A stretch of 64,000 bases of DNA, from the NCBI GenBank assembly GCA_037952775.1, contig JBANAY010000003.1, forward strand, positions 29,450,001 to 29,514,000, in the 5' to 3' direction. Positions 21,412 to 33,231 of this stretch are shown one piece after another. A program made the position numbers and the translations under genes. Within the stretch, counting starts at the first letter, position 1; every line of letters starts with the position of its first letter. The notes beneath the pieces are model-generated. The model did no database searches and was not told the origin of the DNA. It saw nothing but the letters and a program-made list of their open reading frames with translations. Source of the stretch: Clonostachys chloroleuca. Lineage: Eukaryota; Ascomycota; Sordariomycetes; Hypocreales; Bionectriaceae.

Positions 21412-24000
21412 CTTTTTTTGAGTTTAAGTTTATGGTCGGGTCTCTGGGTTACCTCATTACTGAATAAGCCTGTTTGCTTTTATTTTAAGTTTACTCACTA
21501 AAAGATTTCAACAATAAATCATCTCCTTGTTTTAACGATTATTTAATAATTGTCTAACTTTTTATCAATAGCTTACCTTGATAGTAAGTAACTTATTAAT
21601 ACAAGGGTTCATGGCGTTTTCCTTTTATATGATCATAAACTTAAGGTGATAGGTTAATTTTGGATTATCGATACCGCTAAAGGCTCTGCTTTAATATCAG
21701 CGTTCCACCTATTCAAATACCGCCCGAGGTTAGACAGCTTCATTGGTTCTGATGGCTCCGTAAGTGTACATCTCGCTGTTTGCTATTAGCTATTGGGCTA
21801 TAATATGAGAAAAGTAAGAGACTACTGCTTGAGATTTGGTTCAATACCGATTCACTTTCAAAGATACTTCCAACATTTTCGCGCAATATAGAATCCCATA
21901 GAGTACTGACAGCTCCTAACAGCTCCGCCATGGCAAGCTGTCCCCAAGCTCTACAAGTAGGGTTTATAATATAAGTCCATTGTGTTGAGTTGTCGGGCTC
22001 TGGCAACTTCCATTGCCGTTGAACCTTATTTTGTCCCTCTTACGCCGAATGTATATCTAACTCTTCCTAGCGCCTGAGACTTCCATCGTATCTCTATCAA
22101 CGAAGCCCGCAGTTTGAGACTACTTCAATTAATACTTAGATCATACAACATCTCTATTGAGGACCTTACGATGGGGGTGAAATCCAATACAGCACTGGAG
22201 ATAAGAGCAACGCTGCAAAGAAGTGTCCGCTAGCTTGTAGTGACATGATCACCTTCGCCATATTCGTGATTATCCTTGAGCTTTTGAATGAATAGCTGAG
22301 AACACGAAGCCTTCTGTTTCACTACCTCAACATCTACAGCATCAAATCGCGACATGTAATCGGCAAGGGCGGGAGAGTGTAGATCGGCGCAAGGCATGAT
22401 TCACCAACTAGATATGTCCAAAAAAAAATGTCCCAAAGGATCAAAGCGAGCGGCACTAAGACGCCCTCCGAAACCTGAGTGTTGAAGGTTGCATTGACAT
22501 GTTCGAGGAAGTTCTGGAGTACTAACCAGTCCTTAAGACGGTAAAACCATCGGGCTACACACCTTTCGGGTCTCAAGTACAGACTAGAGCTTAGGAAAGC
22601 AGCAATTACGGGACAAGAACATGTCAGAGGTGAGGCAAACACCATTACGCCTATTCAGCCTACAACTTAAGGCTAGGTTACCGATCAACAAGAGACCACA
22701 CAAAGCCACCGTATTTCTAGATTGCGCCAAGCTGATATCGTTGGGAAACTAAACGCATAAAGATTGGTCACGTTCCCTTAACGTAGAGAGGGAACTAAAA
22801 GCACAGTGTACAAGCTAATGACCACTGACAATCAATGAGCGGCCGCTCTTGTGCCTCCAAGCCGAGGCAATGGGGATAGGACTTTTTTCTATGAAATCCA
22901 AGTAGGATTAATGCTTCTTTCCACATATCTATTGGTTCTTGCCGTATAACCTGTAAAAAGCTGCCTAAATGATCCCAACCAAGCGTAGTGTGTAGTTTAT
23001 CAATCTTGGCACCTGCATTAAGTATTTCAACAGGAGAAACTGACAACGTTTTCATCACAGCCTTCCTTTATCCTTGCTCTGAAAGGGAATGCCCCGCCAG
23101 ATACAACCCAAACATACGACGTGGAGGCATCCATTGTAACCCTCTTTGGCGTGGGTAATGGGCTCACACTTACCAGCATTCACGACAATAAGTGTGTCAC
23201 ACGTTTGGCAGTTGGGGTAACACACATGATCGCGTTGGGCAATGCATGTATGTGTCTAGCCTATTCAGTCTGCTTGGCGTAAGCTGACGTGCATCCTTGA
23301 AGTGAGGCGCTCATATCCATCTCCAGGATTTTGTTGCTTTTCAAGGTACACATGCATAGACACCTCCAGTACTTTGGTCTTATGACCTCGGTTCTGGCTG
23401 CTATTTGATCAATGTGCTGTTTGATATTGTACTCTATAAAATGAATGGAGAACAATAAGTTTCCACATATTTTACAAAACAAAACTTTAAACTAAATATA
23501 AATGAATATAATTATATATCTTTAAATTTGCTGTACTAGTTCTTAACTTCAATGAATTTACATTTGCTTATTATGCTAAATAGCTATTGTTTTTCTTCTA
23601 TGTTATCGCTGAGGGATTTAGTAACTAAATCGATGCTGCCTACCCCCACGGGGGTCTGGCTGCCTTACGGATAATCAGTGTGGTTGTATTGCATGAAGTG
23701 ATGCTGATGGTTTCGGCGTGGCCAACGCAACATGGATCAGCCAGATTGGAGCTCGTAAACTGACGAATCAAATCGGCGACACATTTGTGCGGCTCAATTC
23801 ATCCCTCGCCATTTCGTTCTAGGGACGAAGGTCGACTCCCACCCTGCTATATAGGATACGGCCCCTACAGCTGAGGTTTTAGAGTGAGAGGCTAGGCAAC
23901 TCCACAATACGAACAGAAACACCCCGAGGAAATTGATCTATACCGGTATACTACCCAAACAGAGTAGGCTTTCATCCAAGGAAATTCCCCACAAAGAGTC
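21412..24000. other. 2.6-kb intergenic stretch with AT-rich patches
   Basis: The first 230 bp (21412-21640) and 23480-23610 are clearly AT-rich. Short frames on the minus strand (22334-22645, containing YRLKDWLVLQNFLEHVNATF, and 22795-23058) do not match a family I know, and no splice signals join them. I see no intact gene, terminal repeats or transposase motif. Probably decayed sequence. Confidence 0.4.
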
Positions 24001-24023
24001 ATTACTCATGTTTCACAGCGCAA

Positions 24024-24245
24024 ATGTCTCAACCAATAGTCAAACTGAATGAAACGCGGCCAGAGCTTATCGAACAAAGAGAACAGCCATGGAAGAAGTG
24101 GTTCCCTGAGCACGAGAATCAGACGGTGTCTGGGAAGGAGAGGCGCGCCGATCTCGTGAAAGTCGGGATTGCCGAGGCTGGCAATAAGTGCTCTCTTTGC
24201 GGACAAAAGCCTTGTATATGCGGGCCAACTTTCGTCGTATCGTGA
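24024..24245 (+). CDS. Small Cys-containing hypothetical protein
   Basis: 73 aa, MSQPIVKLNETRPELIEQRE..., highly charged, ending with a compact CxxC-x4-CxC segment (NKCSLCGQKPCICGPTF) that could bind a metal. The start context GCGCAAATGTC is reasonable. It lies alone between the AT-rich stretch and an oxygenase gene. No family recognised and it may be a chance ORF; the clustered cysteines are the only positive evidence. Confidence 0.3.
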   Translation: MSQPIVKLNETRPELIEQREQPWKKWFPEHENQTVSGKERRADLVKVGIAEAGNKCSLCGQKPCICGPTFVVS

Positions 24246-24712
24246 CTTTGTCCTCCAAGAGAGCCGACATCTAGGTTTTAGACGCTTTGATTGCCATCTC
24301 CCTAACTTATCGGCCTTCCTAGGTGGAACATTGCGTTTCGGCCAACTATTAACGGCATATTTGGACATTGTGTATGTAGCAAGATTAGAAGCAACATTTT
24401 TGCTATGTGATATTGAATAAGGATATACCGCCCATTCTACATTGTAGTGACTATTTTACAATGAAAACCGAACCCTAAAAATGAGAAAAATAAAAGAAAC
24501 AAAAGGTCAAAATAAAACGCTGTTTCTAGTCTGACCCAAAGAGGTGGTATGCTAGGCAGCAGGTGATAGAAAATCCAAGTGGACAGGTATTTTAAACCCA
24601 CTGGTTCCCCCGCTCCTCACTTTCGGGCTGTATCCTCTTCCAAATTCTTCCAACTCTTCAATCATAACTTTCTGCGCAAATTTCTCTGAATCTCGACATA
24701 TTAATACCCATA

Positions 24713-25808
24713 ATGGCCCTACCAAATTCTATAAAGTGCCAAGATGAGATTTCTCAATTAAACTACATACAAAATTCCGACCTATTCTTACGACAGAAGC
24801 CGTATGAGATTTTGTCCGAGGTCCCAGATGGTTGCGAAAAGAGCAACTTCCGGCTTAGAACAGGCCACGCTGAGACGATACATGATATTCGAGGCTATGA
24901 AGACCAATTCGATCTCGACAATCACGGTTTCCAGGTGATGCGACACACCCTGGAAATGACAGAGTTCGATGAGGACACTATCAAAAGGGAATACATCCCA
25001 GCAATAGAAACACTTCTCAAAGGCACCGGCACAGATACGGAAGTTTATGTCTTCGATTGGAGGGTACATATTTCTCATAAAGTAAAGCGCTTCCTCGGCT
25101 AATTAGACCAGCTTCGCTCGAGCGCCCTGCCAGTTCCCCAGCCTGGATCAGTAATCGACCTGAATGACCCAAGTCTGGTCCTGAAGCCCGTGCAGGCCGT
25201 TCACGTGGGTGAGAATAACAAGATATCTCAATTAAATGACTTCATATCTGACAATTTCACTATCAGATCAGAGCCCACATGGTGCAATGAAGCAAGCTAG
25301 AAATATTCTTGGCAATAAACTAGATACATTGGAAGATAAAAGAATCCGTATTATAAAGTTTGTGAGACCTTTGATGAAGCTTTCACTCTGTAATTGCTAA
25401 TGGATTATTCTAGTATATGGCGCCCTATTCGACACGCGATCGAGAGCTGGCCTCTGGCAGTGTGCGATGGTAGTACGGTCCCAAAGGAAAAGCTCCTCGA
25501 AGTCGATCACGTTAGAAAGTATTACATAGGCGAGTCGCTATATCCGCTTCAGAGTCCAGGCTATAAATGGTATTATCTCAACCGCCAGACAAGAAACGAA
25601 GTAATACTTTTCAAGAATTTTGACTCTAAGCCGGATGTTCCAGCGAAATGTAAGCATTCCATTCCTACGATTCTAGCACTAACTAGAACTTGACTGACCA
25701 AGTTTTCAAGGCTGCCCTCATACTTCTTTTATGAAAGAGATGGTCTCGGCACCAACTCAGCCGCGAGAGAGTATCGAACTAAGGGCCTTAGTTATATCAT
25801 CAGCTTGA
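24713..25808 (+). CDS. CmcJ/AsaB/GA4-desaturase-like oxygenase family protein
   Basis: 290 aa from five exons: 24713-25063, 25112-25208, 25267-25357, 25414-25649, 25711-25808; all phases close. The first intron is only 48 nt and contains an in-frame TAA, so the gene looks truncated until it is spliced. Spliced, the junction reads YVFDWRLRSSALPVP. Family blocks in order: FLRQKPYEILSEVPDG, HAETIHDIRGYE, LDNHGFQVMRH, AVHVDQSPHGAMKQA, RIINIWRPIRH, WPLAVCDGS, YYLNRQTRNEVILFKNFDS and a C-terminal PRESIELRALV. This family includes cephamycin CmcJ and fungal secondary-metabolite tailoring enzymes, likely 2-oxoglutarate/Fe dependent. The His pair in HAETIHD, HxDxS in VHVDQS and a late Arg are the candidate active-site residues. 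No biosynthetic core gene is nearby. Confidence 0.85.
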
Positions 25809-26329
25809 ATGCTATTATATCATTTCAAGGTTTCCTCTCACCTACATCTTTGACGTCATTTTTATGATTGCGCAAGGAACCTATACTCAGAAGCGAACAG
25901 TGTCGATAGATAGAAAGGCAGATCTTCGGCTCTTAGCGAGAGAATAGCTTCTTCAGTCATTATCTCTACTCCGAATTTCCCCTCCAACTTCATGAAGTCA
26001 AGTAAACTCATGTCAAGGCCTGGTCAAAGTATTATAGTGGCAAAATCGTCAATTCAGTAGGTGCGGAAAGGAAATTTGACAGTCAGCCTTCAGGTGCGGC
26101 TAAAATCACGGCAACAGCTGCTGAGAGAAGAGTCTAGACGCATGATTACCCTTTCACCTCGAGTAGGAGAAATGGGGCGTGAACTTTCTAGAGAGGGCAT
26201 GCAAAGACTACCCAAAAATAAGGCTCTATGAGGAGCTGGAATGTAGCAGCGCATGAAACAGGGATACAAATGGTGGCTTCAGGGGCCACCCTCATAAGCG
26301 AAGCGAGGGACTTGATTATAGAGGTATGA

Positions 26330-26545
26330 TACGAATAGGGTAAAATACTCTAAACTTATTAAAGACTAGATTAAATAACTAAATAATCGCGAATTTAAAG
26401 CTTAACTTATTTATCTATATAAATATTATTTAAAAAACATAATATTAAAAGCTAATTTTATCTTTATTAGATAGCTATAACTAGAAGGAAAAAAACTATT
26501 CTATTTAATTATTAGATAGCTAGTAAATTTAAGTCATTATTTTGC
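26330..26545. repeat. AT-rich island, sharp edges, RIP-like composition
   Basis: About 215 bp composed almost wholly of A/T (runs such as TATATAAATATTATTTAAAA) with repeated TTATTAGATAGCTA motifs (about 26466 and 26511). It ends abruptly at about 26545, where balanced sequence begins (CAGGTCGCTTACCCCCGTC). Such blocks are typical of repeats mutated by repeat-induced point mutation. I see no coding remnant. It lies directly upstream of the NLR gene. Confidence 0.5.
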
Positions 26546-26911
26546 AGGTCGCTTACCCCCGTCTGAGGATGTACTGCTGTGTCAGACGTGTCCCCGCTTG
26601 ATTTGCAGCTGGACATTGCGTCTGCCTTAAAGTGCTCGCCTCACTTCGGCTTGACTTGAGATGATGCCTCTTTGACATTCCTTCTATTACTGAAGGTTTC
26701 ATCCATCAACATCTTGCGCAAGAAGGCGTTTGATCTGCCACGGTTCAAAATCGCTGCTCACGGAATACCAAGATACCTGCACGAAGCTGCCAGCTGGTAA
26801 GACCCAGGGCTGTACGACATACGTCACGAACTCGTCATTTCTCGCAAGAAAATCCATCTCTTTCTGTGTGTCTTACATTTTGCGGGGTATTACGTGTTTG
26901 GCCTGATCACG

Positions 26912-29900
26912 ATGGACTTGTTCGCTTGTTGCTTTAGCAAGTCAAGGAACGAGGAAGCTAGCCGCAAAGCATCCTCAGGCTCCTCGTCATCCAGCATGAG
27001 CAAATACAGGGAAAAGGACTTTGACGCCTTCAAAGACACTGGTGAGCATTACCAAACAGAGCTCTGGAACTTAGTCATCAGCGAAAAGGAAGATGCCCTC
27101 GCCAGCTTACGCGAGCGCCTCGCCGGGCAGGACCAGCCACCACGACAGTTGATAATAGCTTCTGAAAATCCGGACGAGCTTCTCAATTCGTTGACCACCT
27201 CGTACAACGCCCATGGGCACTCAAGACGTATGCCACGAGTCCGTGAGATTTTCTCGAGCATGGAACCTTTCGTCATATCTTGCAATGCCATCGCCCGAAC
27301 TCAGACAGTTGCTCCCTTGTTTTGGGGCAGTCTCACACTCGTTTTCCTGGTCTGTCTCATCTCACTCAGTTGGTTTCATGTCTCACACATAGAGTACTGA
27401 CACTGCAGCCTTTCTCTGGAGGCCGTTCTACGATTTGCCACCTTTTGGGATGAATTGAAATCAATGCTGGAATCCATGTCGACTGCATTGCCCAGGGCTC
27501 ATGAGTACACCACAATTCTTCGTACTCCTCGACTGCATACCGCACTGAGAGAAGTCTACCACACAGTCATTGATGCGTGCATCGTCATTCTGGAATGTCT
27601 GCTATCTAAACAGTGCTGTATGCCCCTACTCCCCAGCTTTCTTCTAACTACCATCGATTTTCAAGATGAATTAACGAGAAGCCACAGTCGCTGCCGTGAA
27701 AATCCAGTGGACAATGCTCACCTCAGAGCACCAGCGGACAGTTAAAAGGCTTGCAGCGGCAAATACCGAGTTTGAAAAGGAAGTGCAGCTGGCCGAGGTA
27801 CAAGAGGGTTCTCGTCGCCATCAAGAAATCATGGCGCTTCTCCGACCATCCCTGCCAACGCAGAGCCTGAAGACGAACATTTCGCTCCCTCGAAATAGCA
27901 GGTTCAGTGGGCACGAGGATACCTTGGCGTTGTTGCACTCTTTCCTGGCACCAAGCTTTGAGGGCGAATCCAGCAGCAAATGGACATTCTGTTCCTGCCT
28001 GGTCCATGCCATCGGCGGCACAGGCAAGACTGAGCTTGCCCTTGAGTACGCCTACCGTTTTCGTGAGCATTATACATGTATTTTCTGGCTTCGCTCCCAG
28101 ACCCGGGCGCTTCTTCAAGAGTCATTCATTCAGGCCATTTCTGAACTCGATATTCCAAACTTGAAGGATGAAACACCGAGTAGACAGGTGGAACTAGGTC
28201 TCAAATGGTTCAGATCTACTGGTACGATCAGATATTAAAAGCTACAAATCGGAACTACTACTAATGAGAGATTCACAGGCCAGACTTGGCTCCTCATCTA
28301 CGACAATGCCGAAGACATAAACGTACTTCGAGAGTTTTGGCCAGCAGGGTTCCACGGCGCAATTATTGTCACGTCGCAGAACCCTTCCATTGGCCACCTG
28401 ACTGCAAACAGCATCCTACTCCGCAGTCTAAGACCGTCTGAAGGGGCCACTCTAATCCAGAAGTACCTCAACCGGGGCTTATCGGAGGCAGCCTCCGCTG
28501 AGGAGCTTTCGAGAGTACTGGGGGGCCACGCACTCGCCATTGTCCACTTCACTGGTCACGTTTCGAGGTCTCAGTGTCTCATTGAAGAGATAACCAAAGG
28601 TTTCTCGAAACGACTCCAATCAAGCTCTGTCTGGAAGACGGATAGGGAAAACATATCTGTGATGACAAGAGCTTACGCGCATACCCTTGAGACTGTCTGG
28701 AACCTAGCGTTTCAGAGACTCAGCAGCGACGCTAACACACTGCTTGAATGGATTGCTTTTCTCGACCCGGACCAAATCCCCACGGACCTCTTTATCGAAC
28801 CTTCAGACAATGCACAGCCTGGAATCCCGAATAGTGGCTGGGGGTACTGGGATATCACGAGGTAAGCCATGACCTTCTTCATTCTTGTCCAATTCAAGGC
28901 AGAAAATGACTCGGCCTAATTCTTGTATTTTCAACGTGCTTTAGATTCAACAACGCAGTTGAAGTTCTCAGAGAAAGAAACCTGGTAGAGAGATACGGCC
29001 AGGACGCCGACGACTCTCTGAGAACTCATCGAGTCCTGCAACGTTGCATCCTCCAGAGACTAGACAGCGAGCCGGATAAGAGATTTACTCGCTTCACGGA
29101 AGTCGTATCGATTCTTCGCAAAGCGATACCAGACGCCAATCCGATTAATAGAGGGGACAGAAACCAAACCTGGCGATTTGCTCGATACTTGCCGCAGATT
29201 GAACGACTACACTCCAACTTCGTAGACTCAGAGCCGAAAATAGAAGGCTCGATGGCATTTGCGACCATCTTGGACGATACGAGCTACTACGCGATGACGC
29301 AGGAAGACAACAACTTATCTCAAAAGTTTGCCATGACCGGCGTCCGCATCTGCGAGAACGAGATAGAGTCCCGCCCTGACAACATCGAGGCCAGGACGCT
29401 TCTTCCGAACCTGCTCGCACTGCTGGCAGCGGCGCTCAATTTCTGTGGTGCTTCCGGGCGAAAGGAAGCTCTGCAGATTACACGGCGGGTGCTGGAACTC
29501 CGGCAGGAAGAACTGGCGGAGATCCCGGAGGAGGACTGGACCGATCTGCAGGCCGTCAACTATGCCCGCGCACACGGCGATCTCAGCTGGCAACTCTTGG
29601 AGATGAATCAACCAGAGGAGTCTGCTCCGCTGTTAAAGGTGGCGACAGCCATCTACGAGCGAATCAACAACAAGCTTCGCTTCGCCTCGGCCAGGTCGAT
29701 GTATACCATGGTGTTGGGTACACAACAAATGAAGGATCAGGTCAGAGAACAAGCGAGCGCCATCAAAAAGACTGTCGAGGAGATGGTTGGGAGCAAGGAC
29801 CCGTTGACTCTAATGGTGAGTTTCGAGCTTGCGAATGCTTACTTCACAATCGGCGATGTGCGCACTGCGTGTGACATGATGGAAGTTGTGTTTCGGGAGC

Positions 29901-30405
29901 GATCCATCAGCCTCGGTAATACCAATGACAGAACTCTGTGTAGTCAGTACTGTCTTTCTGTATTCCTACAGAATCTTAAGGATCTGGAGACGGCCGAGTG
30001 AGTACAATTCTTTGACTTTCCATCGAAACCCAACCTAAGCTACTCGGACTTCAAGAGCAATACCCCAATCTTAATGGCCAATTCACGCTGACAATTATCT
30101 CTCGTTTAAACAGAACCCATCTACGAGAAATCCTCAAAAACGGCAGCGTTACAACTTATTGGAGGGAGGAGGACATTGCCCGGGCCAAGTTTCGGCTTTT
30201 GTTGGTTCTCCGGGCCCAAAACCAACTAGAGGAAGTCGCACGGATCTCGAAGGAGATAGATCCGTTTATTCAACAACTCAGAGCTTCTTCGTCCCTGCCA
30301 AAGGATTCATATACTGACCAGGATGACATGGTGCTGCTTGATACTTCAGTTACGATCACCCATGGCCGTACTGCAGGGCTATGGAGCGCCGGGGAGTTTT
30401 GGTGA
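26912..30405 (+). CDS. NLR-type STAND protein: DUF7708 - NB-ARC - winged helix - TPR
   Basis: Start ATG at 26912 (MDLFACCFSKSRNEE). Exons: 26912-~27349, 27409-27617, 27688-28221, 28279-28861, 28945-29997, 30114-30405; about 1,000 aa. The N-terminal helical domain of DUF7708 type includes FWGSLTLVF and LEAVLRFATFWDELKSM. NB-ARC follows with RNSRFSGHEDTL, P-loop HAIGGTGKTELALEYA, Walker B-like TWLLIYDNAED, sensor-like AIIVTSQNPS and GGHALAI (GLPLA equivalent). Next is a DUF7779-like winged-helix region (LLEWIAFLDPDQIP, RTHRVLQRC). The C-terminus has tetratricopeptide-like helices (ALQITRRVLELRQEELAEIP, ANAYFTIGDVRTACDMMEVV). Family role: cytoplasmic sensors of non-self recognition and programmed cell death. 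Intron 1 does not close in phase with its best splice sites. Confidence 0.88.
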
Positions 30406-31184
30406 TGTTCTAGCAGAGTTCCTTGTGAGCATCTTTCTGAGCCGTTACCACGACATGTGAAGAGATATAAACAGGTTTGGGCCTCACAAGGCTTGGTACA
30501 TTGTTTTAAAGTGGCATATCCATTGGCGTCTCTCGTGTAATCTTCCTCTACAACTACGGCCATCATGGACTACATGAGTCCAGCAAAGCAAAGGGGATGA
30601 TGAAAGAGCACGCGTGTGAATTAGAAAGAAGTATTTGTTTGGGAATAGTGATACAATCAAAACGATTCAAGCCAGTGCTGTCATTAAGCACCTCATGTTC
30701 GACCAAATGCCTCGATCATTTCTTATTATTAGGCAGGGAAGGTAGGAGTAGGCGTACCTGAAATACTCATATTCAAGATATTTGACTCGGACGAGAGAGT
30801 CCTAGCTCGATATAACGTACTACCAAAATTCAGGTTTTGATCCGTCTGCTAATTTCCCCAGGTGTTCCAGACTTCCTTAGAGAGCAAATCGCAGACCAAG
30901 GGGGCTAGGTCAAGGAAGAGCTTTAAGATTCGGGCGCTGGTTTCCACGTACTCAGAAGGATAAAACATGTCACGCATCTCGGCAATCTCTATCAAGGATT
31001 CAGTGGCTTTGAGACAGCTATTATTTTAGTAAAATATCTAATACTCTGCCGTAACAGTGTTAATGTGAGCTTTTACCAAACCCTTCAGTTGCTTAATGCT
31101 TTCATCGCAAGTCGCACCTTTGGGCCTTCTTTGGGCTTCTCGATGCAACACATTCTCACAAAGGGGCTCTAAGCCATTGAAAAC

Positions 31185-31217
31185 CATCCCGTTACCGTCT
31201 CTGGCGGTAACGGGATG
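31185..31217. other. Perfect 13-bp hairpin in the 3' region between convergent genes
   Basis: CATCCCGTTACCG (31185-31197), loop TCTCTGG, then the exact reverse complement CGGTAACGGGATG (31205-31217). It lies in the 0.9-kb gap between the end of the NLR gene (30405, plus) and the end of the efflux pump gene (31291, minus). It could be a structured 3'-UTR element or a small remnant of an inverted repeat. No other feature in 30406-31290. Confidence 0.6.
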
Positions 31218-31290
31218 TGGTTATCAACCCATACACCAAACCAAGCCTGGTGATTTCCGGAGGTGTTGCGTGGACATCCAACTCACGATT

Positions 31291-33231
31291 CTAGCGTAGA
31301 GTTCCGTCGATAATCTTTCCATCCGAACTTGCATTCTCCAACCTTGCTGCTGTCTTGTTCGATCGCTGGGAAGCGTCGATGGATTTCACACTCAGGGCAG
31401 AGCATATCGCAACACACCCAAAGGCAATTGCGATCAGATACACCATGCTATATGAATGCGAGTTTGACTCCAATACTGCCTTCTGGGTAGCCGTGATTGT
31501 CGAGTTGGTGATTCCTTCGACAGTCTGATATGCGGCGACCGTATTCTTCCGTGCTGCCAGGAGCAACTCATCCACTGACCCAGCGAAATTGGACTCTTCA
31601 GCCGCGGAACGGACTTGGCCAGGCAGCACTTGGGCAAACCGGCTGCTCTGAATCGAGGTATAGATAGCGGTAGCTACGGCTCCTCCTATCAGTCGAAAGG
31701 TACTGATCAGACCCACGGCAATTCCGATATCCGTTTGGTCCTCAAGATGTAGAGAGACCATGCCGAAAGACAAAGGGGACGGTGGTAAATTGACAGTAGC
31801 TACGAGAATGACCGTAGGAATCGCCTGGCCTTTGTCAGCGAGGCCGACGCTGGAGAGCGAGCCGACGAGAGCCGTCTGTATCGTGATGCAAGCAACCAAC
31901 TGCCACTTCTCGTGCTTGAGCCACGGCATCAAGCTGACGCAGTACCACCCGGCAATCATGCTTCCAAACGAAACCATGTTGGCATAGACGCCCTTCATGA
32001 TTGGATCACCACCCTGAGGAATGAACATGAGCGCGCTCTGCCGGGGCCAGATGACGTTCATTGAGTAGTAGAGCATGCCAGCAACGAAGCAAACGACGAG
32101 AAATGCGGTGAACCTGCGCCACTCGCGAAACAGGTGAGGTGGCAGGATGGGATACGACAAGGGCATGTAGACCTCCCAAAATCCGAGCGCGATGAAGCAC
32201 ACGAAGCTCACAACGATGGGTGCAATCACCCACGAGCTGTTCCATGCGTGCTGGCCCCCTCCCCAGTTCAGAGCAAGCAACAGGAGCAGGCATCCGGCGG
32301 TGAAGAGAATCAGACCGATGTAGTCGATCTCTTTTGCAAGTTGCCATTTGCTCTTGCCATCGCCAGCATGCTTCGTTTCAAACGTCGGCGGGTGGTAGAA
32401 GAAGAACAACATGATGGCGGTGACGGCCTCCCAAGCAAAACACCACCAGTAGCAGGCTCTCCAGCCTATCTTGGTGTAGGCGATGAATACGTATCCGAGG
32501 ATTGGTGATATTGAGCTCAAATGGTTTGAAAGAATCATCACGCCTGTAAACAAAGGTTAGAACCACGTAGGTGTCTTGAGAAATGGTACGTCACGAACCG
32601 AGAGTTTGGAATCGCCACTTGTTGGGGACGAGCTCCTGCGCACAAGCGAAGCACATCTCCTGGAACCCACCCCCAATTCCGAAGATGATGCCGCTGACGA
32701 TCATTTGGTTGATGCTCTTCCCCGTAGCACCGACCAGGGCGCCGACAGCAGCCGAGACGGCACCAAACATGAGAAACCACCGCCGGCCTGTGATGTCTGA
32801 GATGCGACCGCCTATACTGACGATAATGGCCGCTCCAAGGTTCCATCTAGTTCCCAAGTCAGCTGAGAAGCCACACGATGATATGTCAGAACTTGCGTTA
32901 TTGCGATCCATGGGTAGCGGGTATCAGGTCCTAGTTCAGCGTCAATGTACGTCAGCACAGCAGCAGGCCTACAATACAAGTCAGTGAATTCACTATGAGA
33001 TATTGCTGGGAAGATCTGGAACACTGACATAATAAGAGTGAATAAATATGCCTCGTACATCAGAATGAGCGATAGCACGGCTAGTTTCATTTTCAATGTG
33101 ACCTTGCCATCATCACTCTCTTCAGCGGGTGTCGAGGGGCTTTCCGGGTCAGACACTGCGACTTCATATTTGTCTTCAACATGGCTGGCGTCATCGGCCT
33201 GCTCCTTGACCACTCTATGAGAAGATTCCAT
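31291..33231 (-). CDS. TRI12-type MFS efflux transporter (14-TM, DHA2-like)
   Basis: 591 aa from four exons: 33029-33231, 32897-32968, 32599-32846, 31291-32543; phases close. The start is ATG at 33231 (MESSHRVVKEQ). The cytoplasmic N-terminus is followed by multiple TM helices. TRI12-family blocks: LTYIDAELGPDTRYPWIAIT, WNLGAAIIVSIGGRISDITG (MFS motif A position), FGIGGGFQEMCFACAQELVP, HLSSISPILGYVF, YWWCFAWEAVTAIMLFFFYH and LNWGGGQHAWNSSWVI. Pumps of this family export fungal metabolites or siderophores through the plasma membrane. Intron 2 (32847-32896) is GC..AG: only the GCAAGT donor keeps the frame. It is head-to-head with an acyl-CoA ligase gene (33801) across 0.57 kb, suggesting a shared pathway. 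Confidence 0.92.

Noticed and set aside
25100..25102. TAA stop apparently truncating the CmcJ/AsaB-like gene
   Set aside because: It lies inside a 48-nt intron with proper donor, branch site and acceptor; splicing restores the family sequence and all exon phases close.
30996..31300. Short plus-strand ORF at 31096-31299
   Set aside because: No family similarity or splice support; it overlaps the hairpin and the 3' region of two genes.
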